Below, piece by piece: positions 11,001 to 20,794 of a stretch of DNA of 64,000 nucleotides (positions are counted from its first letter, which is position 1; the number at the start of each line of letters is the position of its first letter). The position numbers were made by a program, and so were the translations under genes. The stretch spans positions 226,001 to 290,000 of the forward strand of contig CP137876.1 of NCBI GenBank assembly GCA_034406715.1, in the 5' to 3' direction. A model generated the notes under the pieces. That model was not told the DNA's origin. It made no database searches and saw nothing but the letters and a program-made list of their open reading frames with translations. The DNA is from Rhodotorula mucilaginosa (Eukaryota; Basidiomycota; Microbotryomycetes; Sporidiobolales; Sporidiobolaceae).

Positions 11001-13127
11001 GGCTCTCTGCCAAAGCCTGCAGCGGGAAACGAGCGGCATCCGGCGCAGGCGGCGGCGTCGCCAGCTCGTCCACTTCCTCGTCCTCGTGGCCTGCCTCGCG
11101 ATCGACACGCATCGCGGTGTCGGTCGATCCGACCGCGGTGCTGCCGGCATTCGCAGCGCGAGAGGGCGCTGCTGCTGTGGCAGGCGTTTCGGCCGTTTGC
11201 TCGATCACGAGTATGGCCGGCTTGACGTCCTCCATCTTGTCCGTATCTGCTGCGGGCTCGTTCGAGCGTTCCGGTCGCGCACCACCACCAGCCGCGTCGC
11301 GTTCCTCCACCACCTCCGCCACCGTGGACGCCTCTTCCTCTGGCCCCTCGATTGCCGCTGCGTCGTCCTGCATGTACTCGACGACGACCTCGTCCCCTTC
11401 GATTCGACTGCTCAACACAACCTTGTCGCCGTCGGCGCCGAGCCGTTTGACCTGTGCGATCAAGAAGAGCCGGCGCTGCTTGACTGCCTCTACCGAGGAG
11501 CCGCGAGCAGTCTCGGGCAGCGGAGCGCGGAAGTGCGCCACTCCGAGGTCGTCGAATGCATTGCTACTTGTATCGACGACGGAAGGTGGGACGTCGATTG
11601 ACATCGGTGTCGGACGGTTTTCGGATTCGGGGAGGTTGTCTGCTGGTCTCTGCGGAGGCGGAGCAGCGTCTGGACCATCACCTTGCCGTTTCTCTGGCAA
11701 GCGGTACCGATCGATGGTCTCTGGAGGGATCGACACGCGGAGCTTGATGGCAGTCGTGTGAAACCGAAGCTCGATCGACCACTCCTCGATCCGCATTCGG
11801 CCGTGGTCTCGCCACAGCTGATCTCCGAGTTCCTCAATGAGCTCGCATTGCGGTAGTGCGCGAAGCGTCCGAATGCAATCGTAGAGGAAGAGGTAGGTCG
11901 GTCGCCAGATGTTGTCATCCGGCGGGGAAAATGTGCCGAGACCGATAGTCGGAATGACTTTGCCCTGAAAGACCAGTTTTGGCGTAGTGATGCGGCTGAG
12001 GTCGAGGGGAAAAGCACAGATTGTCAGCCAAGTCAAGCTACCATACGGAGATCGGTCACTCACCTCGGTGAAGGGTCTCTGGGTCCGTGACGAGGACCTC
12101 CTCGAGCGGGAGGCCGTGCGTCCTGCCGAAGCACATTCGCCGGCGCCTTTTGCGGGCTCGGGCTCGGTTCCGGCTTGACTTCAGACTCGGCTTGCGTCGA
12201 CGCCAGATCGGGGGTCTGCGGCACGCGAAAGAGTCCCGGCGGGACCGGTAGTGCCTCTCCTCCCGACATGCGCCGCGAGTTGCGTTCGGCGGCCGTTTCC
12301 GCAAACACGACCTTCATCCCCCGACTCGACCCCGCTTCCGCCGCCCCGAGTTCCTCCGCCGGCGGAGCAGACACCCACTCTGGTTGCTTCCCATCGAGCG
12401 CCTCGTACGCGGCGAGCGCTTCCGCCGCCTCGGCGAAGACGATGTGTGCAAAAGTGTGGGTCGGCTTTGGCGATTTGAGCGAGACGCGGGTCACGGTTCC
12501 GTAGGGCGAGAAGGTGGCGCGGAGGTCTTGCTCGGTCGTGTACGAAGGCAAGCCGGTGACGAAGAGCGTGCAGCGTGGATTGGCCGGAACCGGGATCGGA
12601 GTCGGCACAGGGTTGATTCCTCCGCTTGCTGCCGAGCTCGGCGGCCGGCTCGGGTATGCCTCGACGCGTGCGGGCATAGGAGACTTGCCCTTGTCGGTTG
12701 AACTCGTAGCCGAGGCGGCGGCGGCGCGACTGCCCCAGCCGGCGTCGCGAGTCGGAAGTCCCGTGAAACCGCTCGCGTTTGACGTCGACGAAGATGCGCT
12801 CGACGAGCTGGCCCAGCCTCCCGCCACGTAGCGCTTCTTGGGCTGGCCTCGCACAGCAGCCTGTCTCGAGTGATTGGGCGTGCCAGGACCGGCAGTCGGG
12901 GGCTCTGTGCGGCTGGCGAATGTTCTGGGACCGGTCGGGACTTGCGAGAGAGGGAAGATGGTCGGCGGCGCGGTCGGTCTGCGGTTGGAGAGGCTGGCTT
13001 CGGAAGGCTGCTGGTCCTCACTGCGTGGCCTGCTCGCTTGCCCGGGTCGATTCAGGTTGAGGATCGGCCTCGATGAGGACGCTGGAGCAGCGAACGGCGG
13101 ACGGCGTCCTCTGCCGGGACTGCTCAT
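8012..13127 (-). CDS. RRM + TAP/Mex67-type NTF2-like + WD40 multidomain protein
   Basis: Predicted protein of about 1,530 residues in ten exons. Start MSSPGRGRRPP at 13127. An RRM-like fold near residues 180-290 carries CTLFVTGLP (RNP2) and HTFAHIVFAEA (RNP1-like). A 61-nt intron at 12001-12061 leads to a unique region with KLVFQGKVIPTIG, then an acidic linker. A 65-nt intron at 10887-10951 joins FITE to YFRRFDESRSSLESFY; from there to about 10440 the sequence matches the NTF2-like domain of mRNA-export receptors (LPAVSHNVDRLTF, SFSRTFIIVPRP). A Ser/Pro/Ala linker with a short coiled coil (AEELRRLVQQEV) is followed, through in-phase introns, by a C-terminal propeller ending in VKLWDLRNVREA. 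No leucine-rich repeats or UBA domain are visible, so it is not an ordinary Mex67. The function is unknown; RNA export or RNP assembly is an inference. Two adjacent genes would need the NTF2-like fold to lack its first helix. Confidence 0.6.
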
Positions 13128-13463
13128 CGTGCAGGCGCCCGGTCGGCCAGCTGAGGGCTTGGCTGGGAAACAGTCCCTTCTCGGAGTAGCCTGCAAACAG
13201 TTCCAGCTAGTTCAGAGTGCGAGCTTGACCGTGCGATGAGAGCGAGAGAGTCGAGAGACGCGACTTTTTTCATCTCGCTCACATCAGTCGGCTACAGCGC
13301 ACGGAGCTCTACACGCACGTTCGACCAACCGAGAAACGCGAAAATCATAGACGCGGCGCCCAACATGGTCAGTCCCCCGTCCTTCACTCCGGCGTGGTGG
13401 TCGTCGTGTTCACATGTGCATCTCTCGCTCTCCACTCTACGCACTCGTCCGCGGCGAGGGATC
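13128..13463. promoter_or_regulatory. Divergent promoter between RRM/WD40 gene and RET3
   Basis: Head-to-head spacing of 336 bp between start codons. Part of it may be RET3 leader: an ATG at 13365 is followed directly by a GTCAGT donor-like sequence at 13368. Confidence 0.5.
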
Positions 13464-14293
13464 ATGCAGAACTTGCAGCTCAACATGGTGACGGCCGTCA
13501 TCCTGATCGACAACGAGTCGAACCGGATAATGGCCAAGTACTTCCACCCCGAGCACGCGGATCCCAAGAACCCCTCGTCGCACGGCAAGCAGCCCTTTGC
13601 GACCCTCAAGGAGCAGCGCGCCTTCGAGGCCGCCATCTGGGAAAAGACGCGGAAACAGACTGGTACGCGCGTGCCCGTCACCACTTGCGCCTTGTCAGAA
13701 GCCAGTGCCCCCCGCTGACCCCCACCACCACCACCTTGGCCCAGGCGACATCCTTCTGTATGACAACAGCCTCGTCCTGTACAAGCAGGCCGTCGACTTG
13801 ACGTTTTACGTCATCGGTCCCGCCGGCGAGAACGAGCTCATGCTCTCGTCCGTCCTCGGCGCGTTCTACGACGCCGTCGCGCTCCTCCTCCGGCATCAGG
13901 TCGAGAAGCGCGCCATCCTCGAGAACCTCGACCTCGTCGTCCTCGCCCTCGACGAGACCATCGACAACGGGTCAGTTCCTTCCCCCTTCTTTCGCAGGCT
14001 TCACGGTTCGGTCCCCATGCTGACGCGGTTCATGCCCAACGGCAGAATCGTCCTCGAAACCGACCCGATTGCGATCGCGTCGCGCGTCTCGCGACCACGA
14101 CCGGACGCTACGGTCAACCTCGCCGATATCCAACTGAACGAGCAGAGTATCATGCAGGTATGTCCTCCCCTGGGAGGATTCTCACCGCAGTCGTGCGCTT
14201 TTCTGACCTCGGCCGGGGCTCTCCTTCCCTGATCTCTCACAGGCATTCACCACGGTCCGAGACAAGATCGGTCAGCGCATCCTGCAGGGTTGA
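13464..14293 (+). CDS. RET3: Coatomer subunit zeta (zeta-COP)
   Basis: Small subunit of the COPI F-subcomplex, acting on Golgi-to-ER vesicles. Four exons (13464-13662, 13745-13970, 14046-14157, 14243-14293) encode 195 residues, close to the family size. The longin-like fold is recognisable from TAVILIDNESNRIMAKYF, YFHPEH, EQRAFEAAIWEKT, LYKQAVDLTFYVIG, ENELMLSSVLGAFYDAV and VEKRAILENLD, ending in VRDKIGQRILQG. The start ATG at 13464 sits just before the conserved NLQLNMVTAVIL; an upstream ATG at 13365 is in frame whether or not the 102-nt stretch 13368-13469 is spliced, so the N-terminus is uncertain by up to 34 residues. It is divergent from the RRM/WD40 gene and convergent with the CPL1-like gene. 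Confidence 0.93.
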
Positions 14294-14737
14294 TCGCCCG
14301 ATCTTGCCTGGTCGACCCTATCGACCATCACCATACCCATCCGTGCTTTCCCCGGCGGGATCGCTTGACCTGGCTCTCCCACTGGCGTAGTCCTGTGTAG
14401 ATGTAACGTTCTTGTATGTATTCTTTACCTCGAGCTGAGAAGCAGACCCGATCGAGCACGCACGTCCTGTGTCCGACTTTGGAAATTCTAGAATTGCCCT
14501 CCGGCTGGCTACAGAGAAGGGTGCGTTCGATAGGTTACAGTTGGGGGAAAGAAAGCGTGTATGGTCGAAAGAATGGCCCAAGTGGCCAGAAAAAAGGGGA
14601 GAAAGAGCGAAAGAGGGTACATGGTGGCGAAGGCAATTAAAAGCGGCGTGGCGCAAAGGCGCGACCCGTCGAGTAGGCTTTGAAATCTTCAAGTTCGGGA
14701 TTCAGTTAGGAATAGCGAAAGGGAGAACCAAGGGGTT
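14294..14737. other. Convergent intergenic region (RET3 / CPL1-like)
   Basis: 444 bp between two stop codons. It should contain both 3' UTRs. No further gene recognised. Confidence 0.5.
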
Positions 14738-15943
14738 TATTCGCAGCGGCCGTTGCCACTTGCGTCAAAACGCCAGCCTCGGAAGCACGAGCCTGTCGAC
14801 GGTAACCGGAAGCGTCAGGATTGAGTCGGACGGGTGCAAACACCTGTGCGGCGACTCACCGACAATGCACTTCGAGTCGGCACACTGCACATTCAGTGCG
14901 CCCGGGATGGCGAGGCAGTCCTGACCGGGGCCGTACGGGCCGGGGCAGCCTCCGCAAGCCGTGAGGCTGTTGGTGGTGTCGACGCATTCGAACCCACCTT
15001 GTTGGAGCAAGAAGAAGGGAGTCAGTCTCTCGTGCATGACCGTCGAAGGGAGTTATCAGAGACGGGGGGACTCACCACTAGCGAGAGGGCAGGCAGTCTC
15101 GCCTTCGGGGCAGCTCACGTGCGACTCCTCGGACGGAGCTGGAGCGTAAACCTGCTGACCGGCACCGTGGCTCCGCTTGCCGAACTCGCGGGCCGTACGG
15201 TCATGACGACGCGAGCGCGACCGCGCACGCTGCGAGGCGCCAAGAACGCAGACGCCGCTGCTGTTGACCATGTACGGTGCGACGCAGTTGCAGGTGAAGG
15301 TGCCGTCGCCGTTCGAGGTCAAGGTGTTCGGAGAAGGGCACGAGCTGACCGGCAGGCACTTGCCGGTGGCGCCGTCGGCGTAGAATCCGCTGTTGCAGAC
15401 GCAAATGCACTTGCCGGATCCGCAAGACGGCGAGGCATTCGGGTCGGAGCACTGGCGGACGTCAGGGCGAAGTCAGTACGAAGGATACAAGACGGCACAG
15501 ACGTAAGCACGCGTACAGTAGGGCAAGCCTGCTCGGAGCCGCCGATGGTGATGATGGGGTCGATCGCAAGAGCGTTGACGCAAGCACAGATGCGCACGAG
15601 GCCGAGGAGGTTGGTCTTGACGCCGACCGTCGCATCTTGACCGCAGCCTGATAGACAAAGACGGGAGCGATCAGCGTGCGAAAACAGATAGGCCAGTGGC
15701 CATTCGTGCTCACCTGCACCCGGGTCGAAGAGGTTGATGATGGTGTCGACGGTGACCAGGGCACCCTGCAGGCAGACGAAGAAGCGTCAGGGTTTGGAAA
15801 GTTGCAGGCAAGTTGCGATCGCGGAAGGGGTGGTAGCGTACCGGCTGCAGGAGACCGATGTTGAGGAAAGGGATCTTGATCAACTGGGCCGAGGCGGTGG
15901 CGGCCAGGATAGGGAGGACGGCGGCGGCGCGAGCAAAGAGCAT
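14738..15943 (-). CDS. Secreted cysteine-rich protein with CPL1-like C-terminal domain
   Basis: The N-terminus (MLFARAAAVLPILAATASA) is a clear signal peptide with an AxA cleavage site. Six exons then give a cysteine-rich ectodomain: a repeat rich in CxCxC (GKCICVCNSGFYADG, CLPVSSCP, FTCNCVAPYMV), a basic stretch around QRARSRSRRHDRTAREFGKR, and a C-terminal block with CPEGETACPL, GGFECVDTTNSLTACGGC, GQDCLAIPGALNVQCADSKC and a closing GSCFRGWRF. This last block is the arrangement of the Cryptococcus CPL1 (capsule-associated) family seen widely in basidiomycetes. The mature protein is likely extracellular or wall-associated and held by disulphides. The GKR|SHG dibasic site would suit Kex2-type cleavage, separating the repeat region from the CPL1 domain. 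Its ligand is unknown. Stop at 14738. Confidence 0.82.
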
Positions 15944-17206
15944 GATGGGAAGAATTTGAAAGTGGAGGAGATTGGAAGAGCTTGGGAACGGATCGAGGGA
16001 GTAAGGACTGTGTGCTGGAAAGGAATGTGTGTGTGGTCCGAAGACTGGGTAGAAAGGGAGCGTGCGAGAGCGACGGCGAGTGGGTGGTGGAGGAGGAAGA
16101 GAGAAGCGATTCCATCTCCCCGAGGTCGTGCAGCCGCAAGCACAGACGAAGCACCCCGTTTCGCAAGAAGATCGTCGCTACAGGGCAGCAAAGAAGCTTC
16201 CAAGCATCAGGTGATGCCCGGGAGAAGTAGCTTGAAAGCCGAGCAGGGCGCAAGGTGGAGCGGATAACCGAAGCGTTGTCTCTCAGAGCGAGCGATGCCC
16301 CAAGCGGTGGGGAGAGGCACTGAACCTTGCAGGCTCCGGGGCGCAGGTTTGCGTGCATGCCGCAGTCGTACGTTGCTTGATCTTCGGGAGCAAGGAACAG
16401 GTCGCAGGAGCAGAGCGGGAGATTTCCAAGGCCGGCGGCGCTTCATCTTTTTCATCAACCTGGCGGCCAATCAGAGCGTCCCAGCCTGTCTCACCACTCA
16501 AGGCAATTTTCGGCCGAACTTTGAGAGCTTGTCCGGCTCTCACCCGGTGTTTAATCCTGTTCCTCCCCAATCAGCGCTCGGCCTCAGCTTGTGCATCCGC
16601 AGTCACTCGAGCGACTGTGCACTGAGCGCCACGCCTCCCTCCGTAGCTAATCTGAGCTCCGGTACATCCAGTCCGGCGGCTTTCAACTTTGCGATTGCAG
16701 AACTTCCCGTTGACGCAGCGGTGGAGTGCCATCGACCGTCACGACGCCACCAAGGAGTGAGCGGACAGCGCATACGTAATGGAAGCTCGGCGTTGTCCGT
16801 CGGAATGCAATGCCGGAAAGAAGCGGACCTGATGAGGATCGTGGCGACCGAGGGCATTCGCCGCTTTGGGAAATGGGTGTTATGAAGCTCTCATTTGCTA
16901 CAGTGTATACTTCAGGAATCTCCGTGCAGTAATCAGTCCCGAAGATAAGACCTCTCCGGCAACAGAGGGAGGAAGCGCGCATGGGTTCCCACAAGTGGGA
17001 ATTCGCAGCCAAGCCGAGCTGAGCTCTTTGCGGTTTCGTCCGCTCACTGCGCAAAGGTTTCCATGGCTCAGACCGGCCCCTGGACAGCGTCACTTTGAGC
17101 GCAGAGGCGACTGAAAACCGGTCTCTCGAGAGAATTCCGAAAGTCGGATTGGGGGACGGAGAGGCATCTATAAAATTACCCGAGAGACCAGAACAAAACG
17201 AGCACA
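15944..17206. other. 1.26 kb without a recognised gene
   Basis: Upstream of the CPL1-like gene and downstream of the Pho86-like gene, both minus strand. Open frames here (such as 16295-16885 plus) are arginine/serine-rich, share no visible family motif and lack supported splicing. One minus-strand pair of splice-like signals (donor near 16546, acceptor near 16461, with a CTGAT branch) leads to no convincing protein. The sequence looks less GC-rich than its surroundings. It may be an extended promoter of the secreted-protein gene. Confidence 0.4.
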
Positions 17207-18496
17207 TTACTTGTTCTGCAAACGCTCCCAAGTCGAGCGCTTGAGGACCATCGTCCGCTCCGACAACTTGAGCGGCCAGATCGGGTCGACGAACGACTTG
17301 ATCGAGCGGGCGGCGGCGGCGTTGGAGGAGATCTCGAGGTCCGATCCCTTCGGCACGAGTTCCCATCCATTGCGCTCGAGCGTGCGACGCAGGGAGGTCT
17401 GAACCGTAGGGCGGATGGAAAAGACGACTTGTTGAGCGGGTTCGGGCTCGTCTGCCGACGTCGAGGTCGAGAAGGCCACCTTTGCGACGTGCTGCAGGAG
17501 GTCGTCTTCGATGCCGGCGGGGCGGAAGGAGAGGGACGTGCCGAAACGACGCAGGTGCAAGGTCCCTTCCGGAAGGGTGGACGCCGGGTCGAGCGTGAAG
17601 GACTTGGGTGCCGAACCGGACGAAGGCGTGGGTGGCGTGACGGATACGGACGGCGCAGCCGCTCCCTTCTCGCCTGACCGGGAGCGCAAGGTAGAGTCCG
17701 TGGCAGTACTGGCGGTGGCAGAGGTAGATGCGGACTCTGGAGTGAGGGTCGAGTTGGAAGACTCGGTCTTCTTGTCGTCGCCCGCCGAGGCGTCCATCTG
17801 ATCAACGACCGACTCGAGCGGCTGGCCCGGTTTGCGGCCGTCGAGACCGACGGCTCCGAGCATACGGTTGTCAAACTCGAGGACCCAGAACCCGTGACGT
17901 TGACGCGGGGTGTCGCCCTTCTTGGGCGCCGCCGCCTCCTTGCCGACCTCGTGAGCGCCCCCCTGGTTCTCGACGCCGTAGTAGTTCTGGATGTCGCGCA
18001 TGTCTTCCTCACCGATCGCGCGGCGCATCTCTGCCTCGAAGAGATCGCGGTGTCGCCATTCGAAGACGGCGAGGATGGCAATGATGGGGGCGACGATGAC
18101 GGGCAAGAGGGTGATGATTTCCCAGACCGGGTTGAGGGGCGCCCTTCCGGCCTCGACGGCCTTTGGGTTGTCGGGCCATAAGAAGTTGTGGACCGGGATG
18201 GGGTACCCGCTGGTGAACCGGAGAACGAGGAAGTGGGTCATGGCGAGCCAGGCGATGAGCGAGACGGGCTTGAAGAGTGCGGCCTGGTTCGCGAGCGAGG
18301 ACGGTTCCATGACGACTGCGCCGACGAGGTAGCGCACGAGTTTCAAATCCGTCTTTGCGTCGAACGGGCGGATCACGGCTGGCGGCGGAGGCGGACCGTC
18401 GAGGTCGGCGGCGGGATCATCCGCAGGCGGTTGGCGTCCCGTGAAGGCGTCCATGGGGTCCGCTATGGGCTTGTTCAAGATCTCTGGCATCGGCAT
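17207..18496 (-). CDS. ER-type two-pass membrane protein, Pho86-like
   Basis: Intronless frame of 429 residues. Two hydrophobic segments lie at about residues 74-93 (KPVSLIAWLAMTHFLVLRF) and 124-147 (VWEIITLLPVIVAPIIAILA), followed by EWRHRDLFEAEMRRAIGEED and a soluble C-terminal half. That half starts with GFWVLEFDNRMLGAVGL, which resembles the core strand pair of GNAT acetyltransferases, then a Ser/Thr linker, then TLHLRRFGTSLSFRPAGIED. Fungal Pho86, the ER chaperone that packages the phosphate permease Pho84, has this two-helix plus soluble layout; I assign it by architecture and partial recollection only. Alternatively it is an uncharacterised membrane-anchored GNAT-like protein. Start MPMPEILNKP at 18496; divergent from RRP8 (256 bp). 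Confidence 0.5.
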   Translation of the reverse strand: MPMPEILNKPIADPMDAFTGRQPPADDPAADLDGPPPPPAVIRPFDAKTDLKLVRYLVGAVVMEPSSLANQAALFKPVSLIAWLAMTHFLVLRFTSGYPIPVHNFLWPDNPKAVEAGRAPLNPVWEIITLLPVIVAPIIAILAVFEWRHRDLFEAEMRRAIGEEDMRDIQNYYGVENQGGAHEVGKEAAAPKKGDTPRQRHGFWVLEFDNRMLGAVGLDGRKPGQPLESVVDQMDASAGDDKKTESSNSTLTPESASTSATASTATDSTLRSRSGEKGAAAPSVSVTPPTPSSGSAPKSFTLDPASTLPEGTLHLRRFGTSLSFRPAGIEDDLLQHVAKVAFSTSTSADEPEPAQQVVFSIRPTVQTSLRRTLERNGWELVPKGSDLEISSNAAAARSIKSFVDPIWPLKLSERTMVLKRSTWERLQNK

Positions 18497-18752
18497 CGTG
18501 TTTCGCTGTCTGCTCCGAGGGACGTGAGGAGCGGGAAGGAGAGAGTAAAGCGAGGTCGCATTTCACACGACGTCTGCGTCGATCACTTTTTCCCACGCCG
18601 CGCGGCGCCGCTCGCGGGCCAACACGTGCGTCAAATTCAACCCTTTTGTAATCACCATTACACTCTACAAGTGCTAGCATTACTCGCGACCTTGCACAGC
18701 CGCATCTCCGAGAGCACGCCCCGTAACTCAGCGTATACACACCACATACGGG

Positions 18753-20382
18753 ATGCTCTTCGATACACCGTTACTCGACAACCCCAAGCCTTCGACCTCG
18801 GCGTCGAAGCAAGATGCTACACCGGGCCACAAACGGCGGAGAAGCTCAGTCGGTGATCACAGTGCTGCTGCTGCTGCTGCGCCTCAGCCGGTGACGACGG
18901 AGGCTGCAGGGATGGCGTTCGACGTTAACAAGCTCTTGCAAAAGATGCAGGATCAGACGCCGAAAGCAAAGAGCGGCAAGGGAGCCCCCGCTGGCACTCA
19001 GCCGAAGCAGCAGCAGCAGCAAGACGGGCCGTCGAAGAAGCGTCAAAGGGAGGAATCGTCGACGAAACCTGCTCCGCCTCTTGAGCAGAAGCCGCAAGCT
19101 GTGGCTAGTCCGGCGACGCCGGCCGGGGAGGGCAAACGGGCGAAAAAGTCGAAGAAGAAGGCCGCCGTCGCCGCCGTTATGGCTGATTCGCCTGCTTCGC
19201 GACCGAGCGAACACTCGTTGCCGGTGGCTTCAACTTCGCGGTCGACGACGACAACGCAGCACGAGGCACCGCAGGTCGTCCGGCATTCGGCACCGTCGTT
19301 GACGGTAGTCGGTTCGACTCTGACCGGATCGACCAAGAAGGGCTCGGTGCAGGACAAGCTGCGCGCGCAGCTCGCCGGAGGCAAGTTCCGGATGCTCAAC
19401 GAGCAACTCTACACCACCTCGGGCGACGACGCCCACCGCTTGATGAAGGAAGACGGGGCTTTCGACGATGTCAGTTTTTTTTTTCCCCTTGTGCCCTTCC
19501 CGAGTTTCTTCCCGCTGTTCTCCCAGCTGATCATTCTCACACTACGCGCGCAGTATCACATTGGATTCCGCTCACAAGCTGCTACGTGGCCGGTCCACCC
19601 GCTCGCCTTGATTGCGCAATCCCTGTTGAACGACCTGCCGCCCAATTCCCTCATTGCCGACTTTGGCTGCGGCGACGCCGCGCTCGCTCGCACTCTCTGC
19701 CCGCCCCCCTTGACGACGTCGCCGAGTACACTCTCGCAGCTGCCGCCGATCCCGTCGCTCAAGGTGCCCGCGAAAGCCGCCAAGATGAAGCAGCTCAAGG
19801 TCGTCTCGTTCGACCTCGTGAGCCAGTCGAGCTACGTCGTCGAGGCCGAGTGCTCGTCGGTCCCGCTGCCGGGAGGAGTCGCCGGCGGAGAGATTGTCGA
19901 CGCGGTGGTGTGCTGTCTGAGCTTGATGGGGACGGATTGGATCCGCATGCTCCGCGAAGCGCGCCGGGTGCTCAAGGAAGGGTGAGTCGCATGCAGGGAT
20001 CTTCTCAACTCAAGATCGTCGTGAGGCTCTCCAGTGCTGACAGGACCTTCCGCTGCCTGGTTTGACAGAGGGGTGCTCAAGATTGCCGAAGTTTCGAGCC
20101 GGTTCACCTCGTTTGACGACTTTGTCAAGCTCGTCAAGGAGCTCGGTTTCTCGCTCGCCAACAGGGTGCGCACCCCACCGCTGCCAAGGGCCTCTCTCTT
20201 GTACCCCAGCGTCGTCTGACACATTTCCACCCCCGTTGCAGGACGAGTCCAACACGCACTTTGTCTTGTTCGACTTTGTCAAGCAGGCAGGATCCGACGG
20301 CTCGGAGCACCCGAACAAGGTGACGGAGCACGACCGGAAAGCGGCGACTCTGCTCAACCCGTGCATCTACAAGCGCCGCTGA
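18753..20382 (+). CDS. RRP8: 25S/28S rRNA N1-adenine methyltransferase Rrp8
   Basis: Nucleolar SAM-dependent enzyme that methylates a large-subunit rRNA adenine during 60S assembly. Four exons (18753-19469, 19554-19981, 20069-20165, 20242-20382) encode 460 residues. The first 200 are lysine/serine-rich with nucleolar-type KKSKKK runs and a Gln tract. The catalytic domain begins at QDKLRAQLAGGKFRMLNEQL, then YHIGFRSQAATWPVHP, the SAM-binding LIADFGCGDAALARTL, LKVVSFDLVS, the family signature AVVCCLSLMGTDW, and GGVLKIAEVSSRF. The first intron holds a long T tract before its acceptor. The C-terminus THFVLFDFVKQ matches yeast and human Rrp8. Divergent from the Pho86-like gene. Confidence 0.95.
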
Positions 20383-20794
20383 GCATGACTGCGTCTGAAC
20401 GCGGTGGCCCGGAGGTAATGCCCGTCTAGATCTCCTGGAGGCGAGAGTCTGGCGGTAGCGGACTTGTCGTGGAATTCGCTCCGCCTCACGGCTCGGGCCC
20501 ATAACGTGACAGTTGCAAGTCTCTACATCTGATGCATACGAGAGGTCTGGTCGCGTGACCGGGGTCAGGATTTGGGGACAGTGTATGCGCCGCGCGGGGG
20601 TCCAAAGAGGCAAAAACAGGGGACCCACGTCGCGCCAAACGGTCCAGTGGAACTCGGCCTTGATGGTGTTCAGCAGCTTCCACCGACACGCGCGCAGTCG
20701 ACTGCAGTACAGATACCGAGATGAGCCCGAGTGCGCTGGACCTGCAGGTCGACTGAAAGGGAAAGAGGCAGCGCGCTGATCTTTTCGCCTGGGG
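20383..20794. other. Tandem intergenic region
   Basis: RRP8 3' flank and promoter of the next plus-strand gene. No RNA gene or other ORF supported. Confidence 0.45.

Noticed and set aside
16295-16885. 196-residue plus-strand frame in the 1.26 kb gap
   Set aside because: No recognisable motif, Arg/Ser-rich and with no supporting splice pattern.
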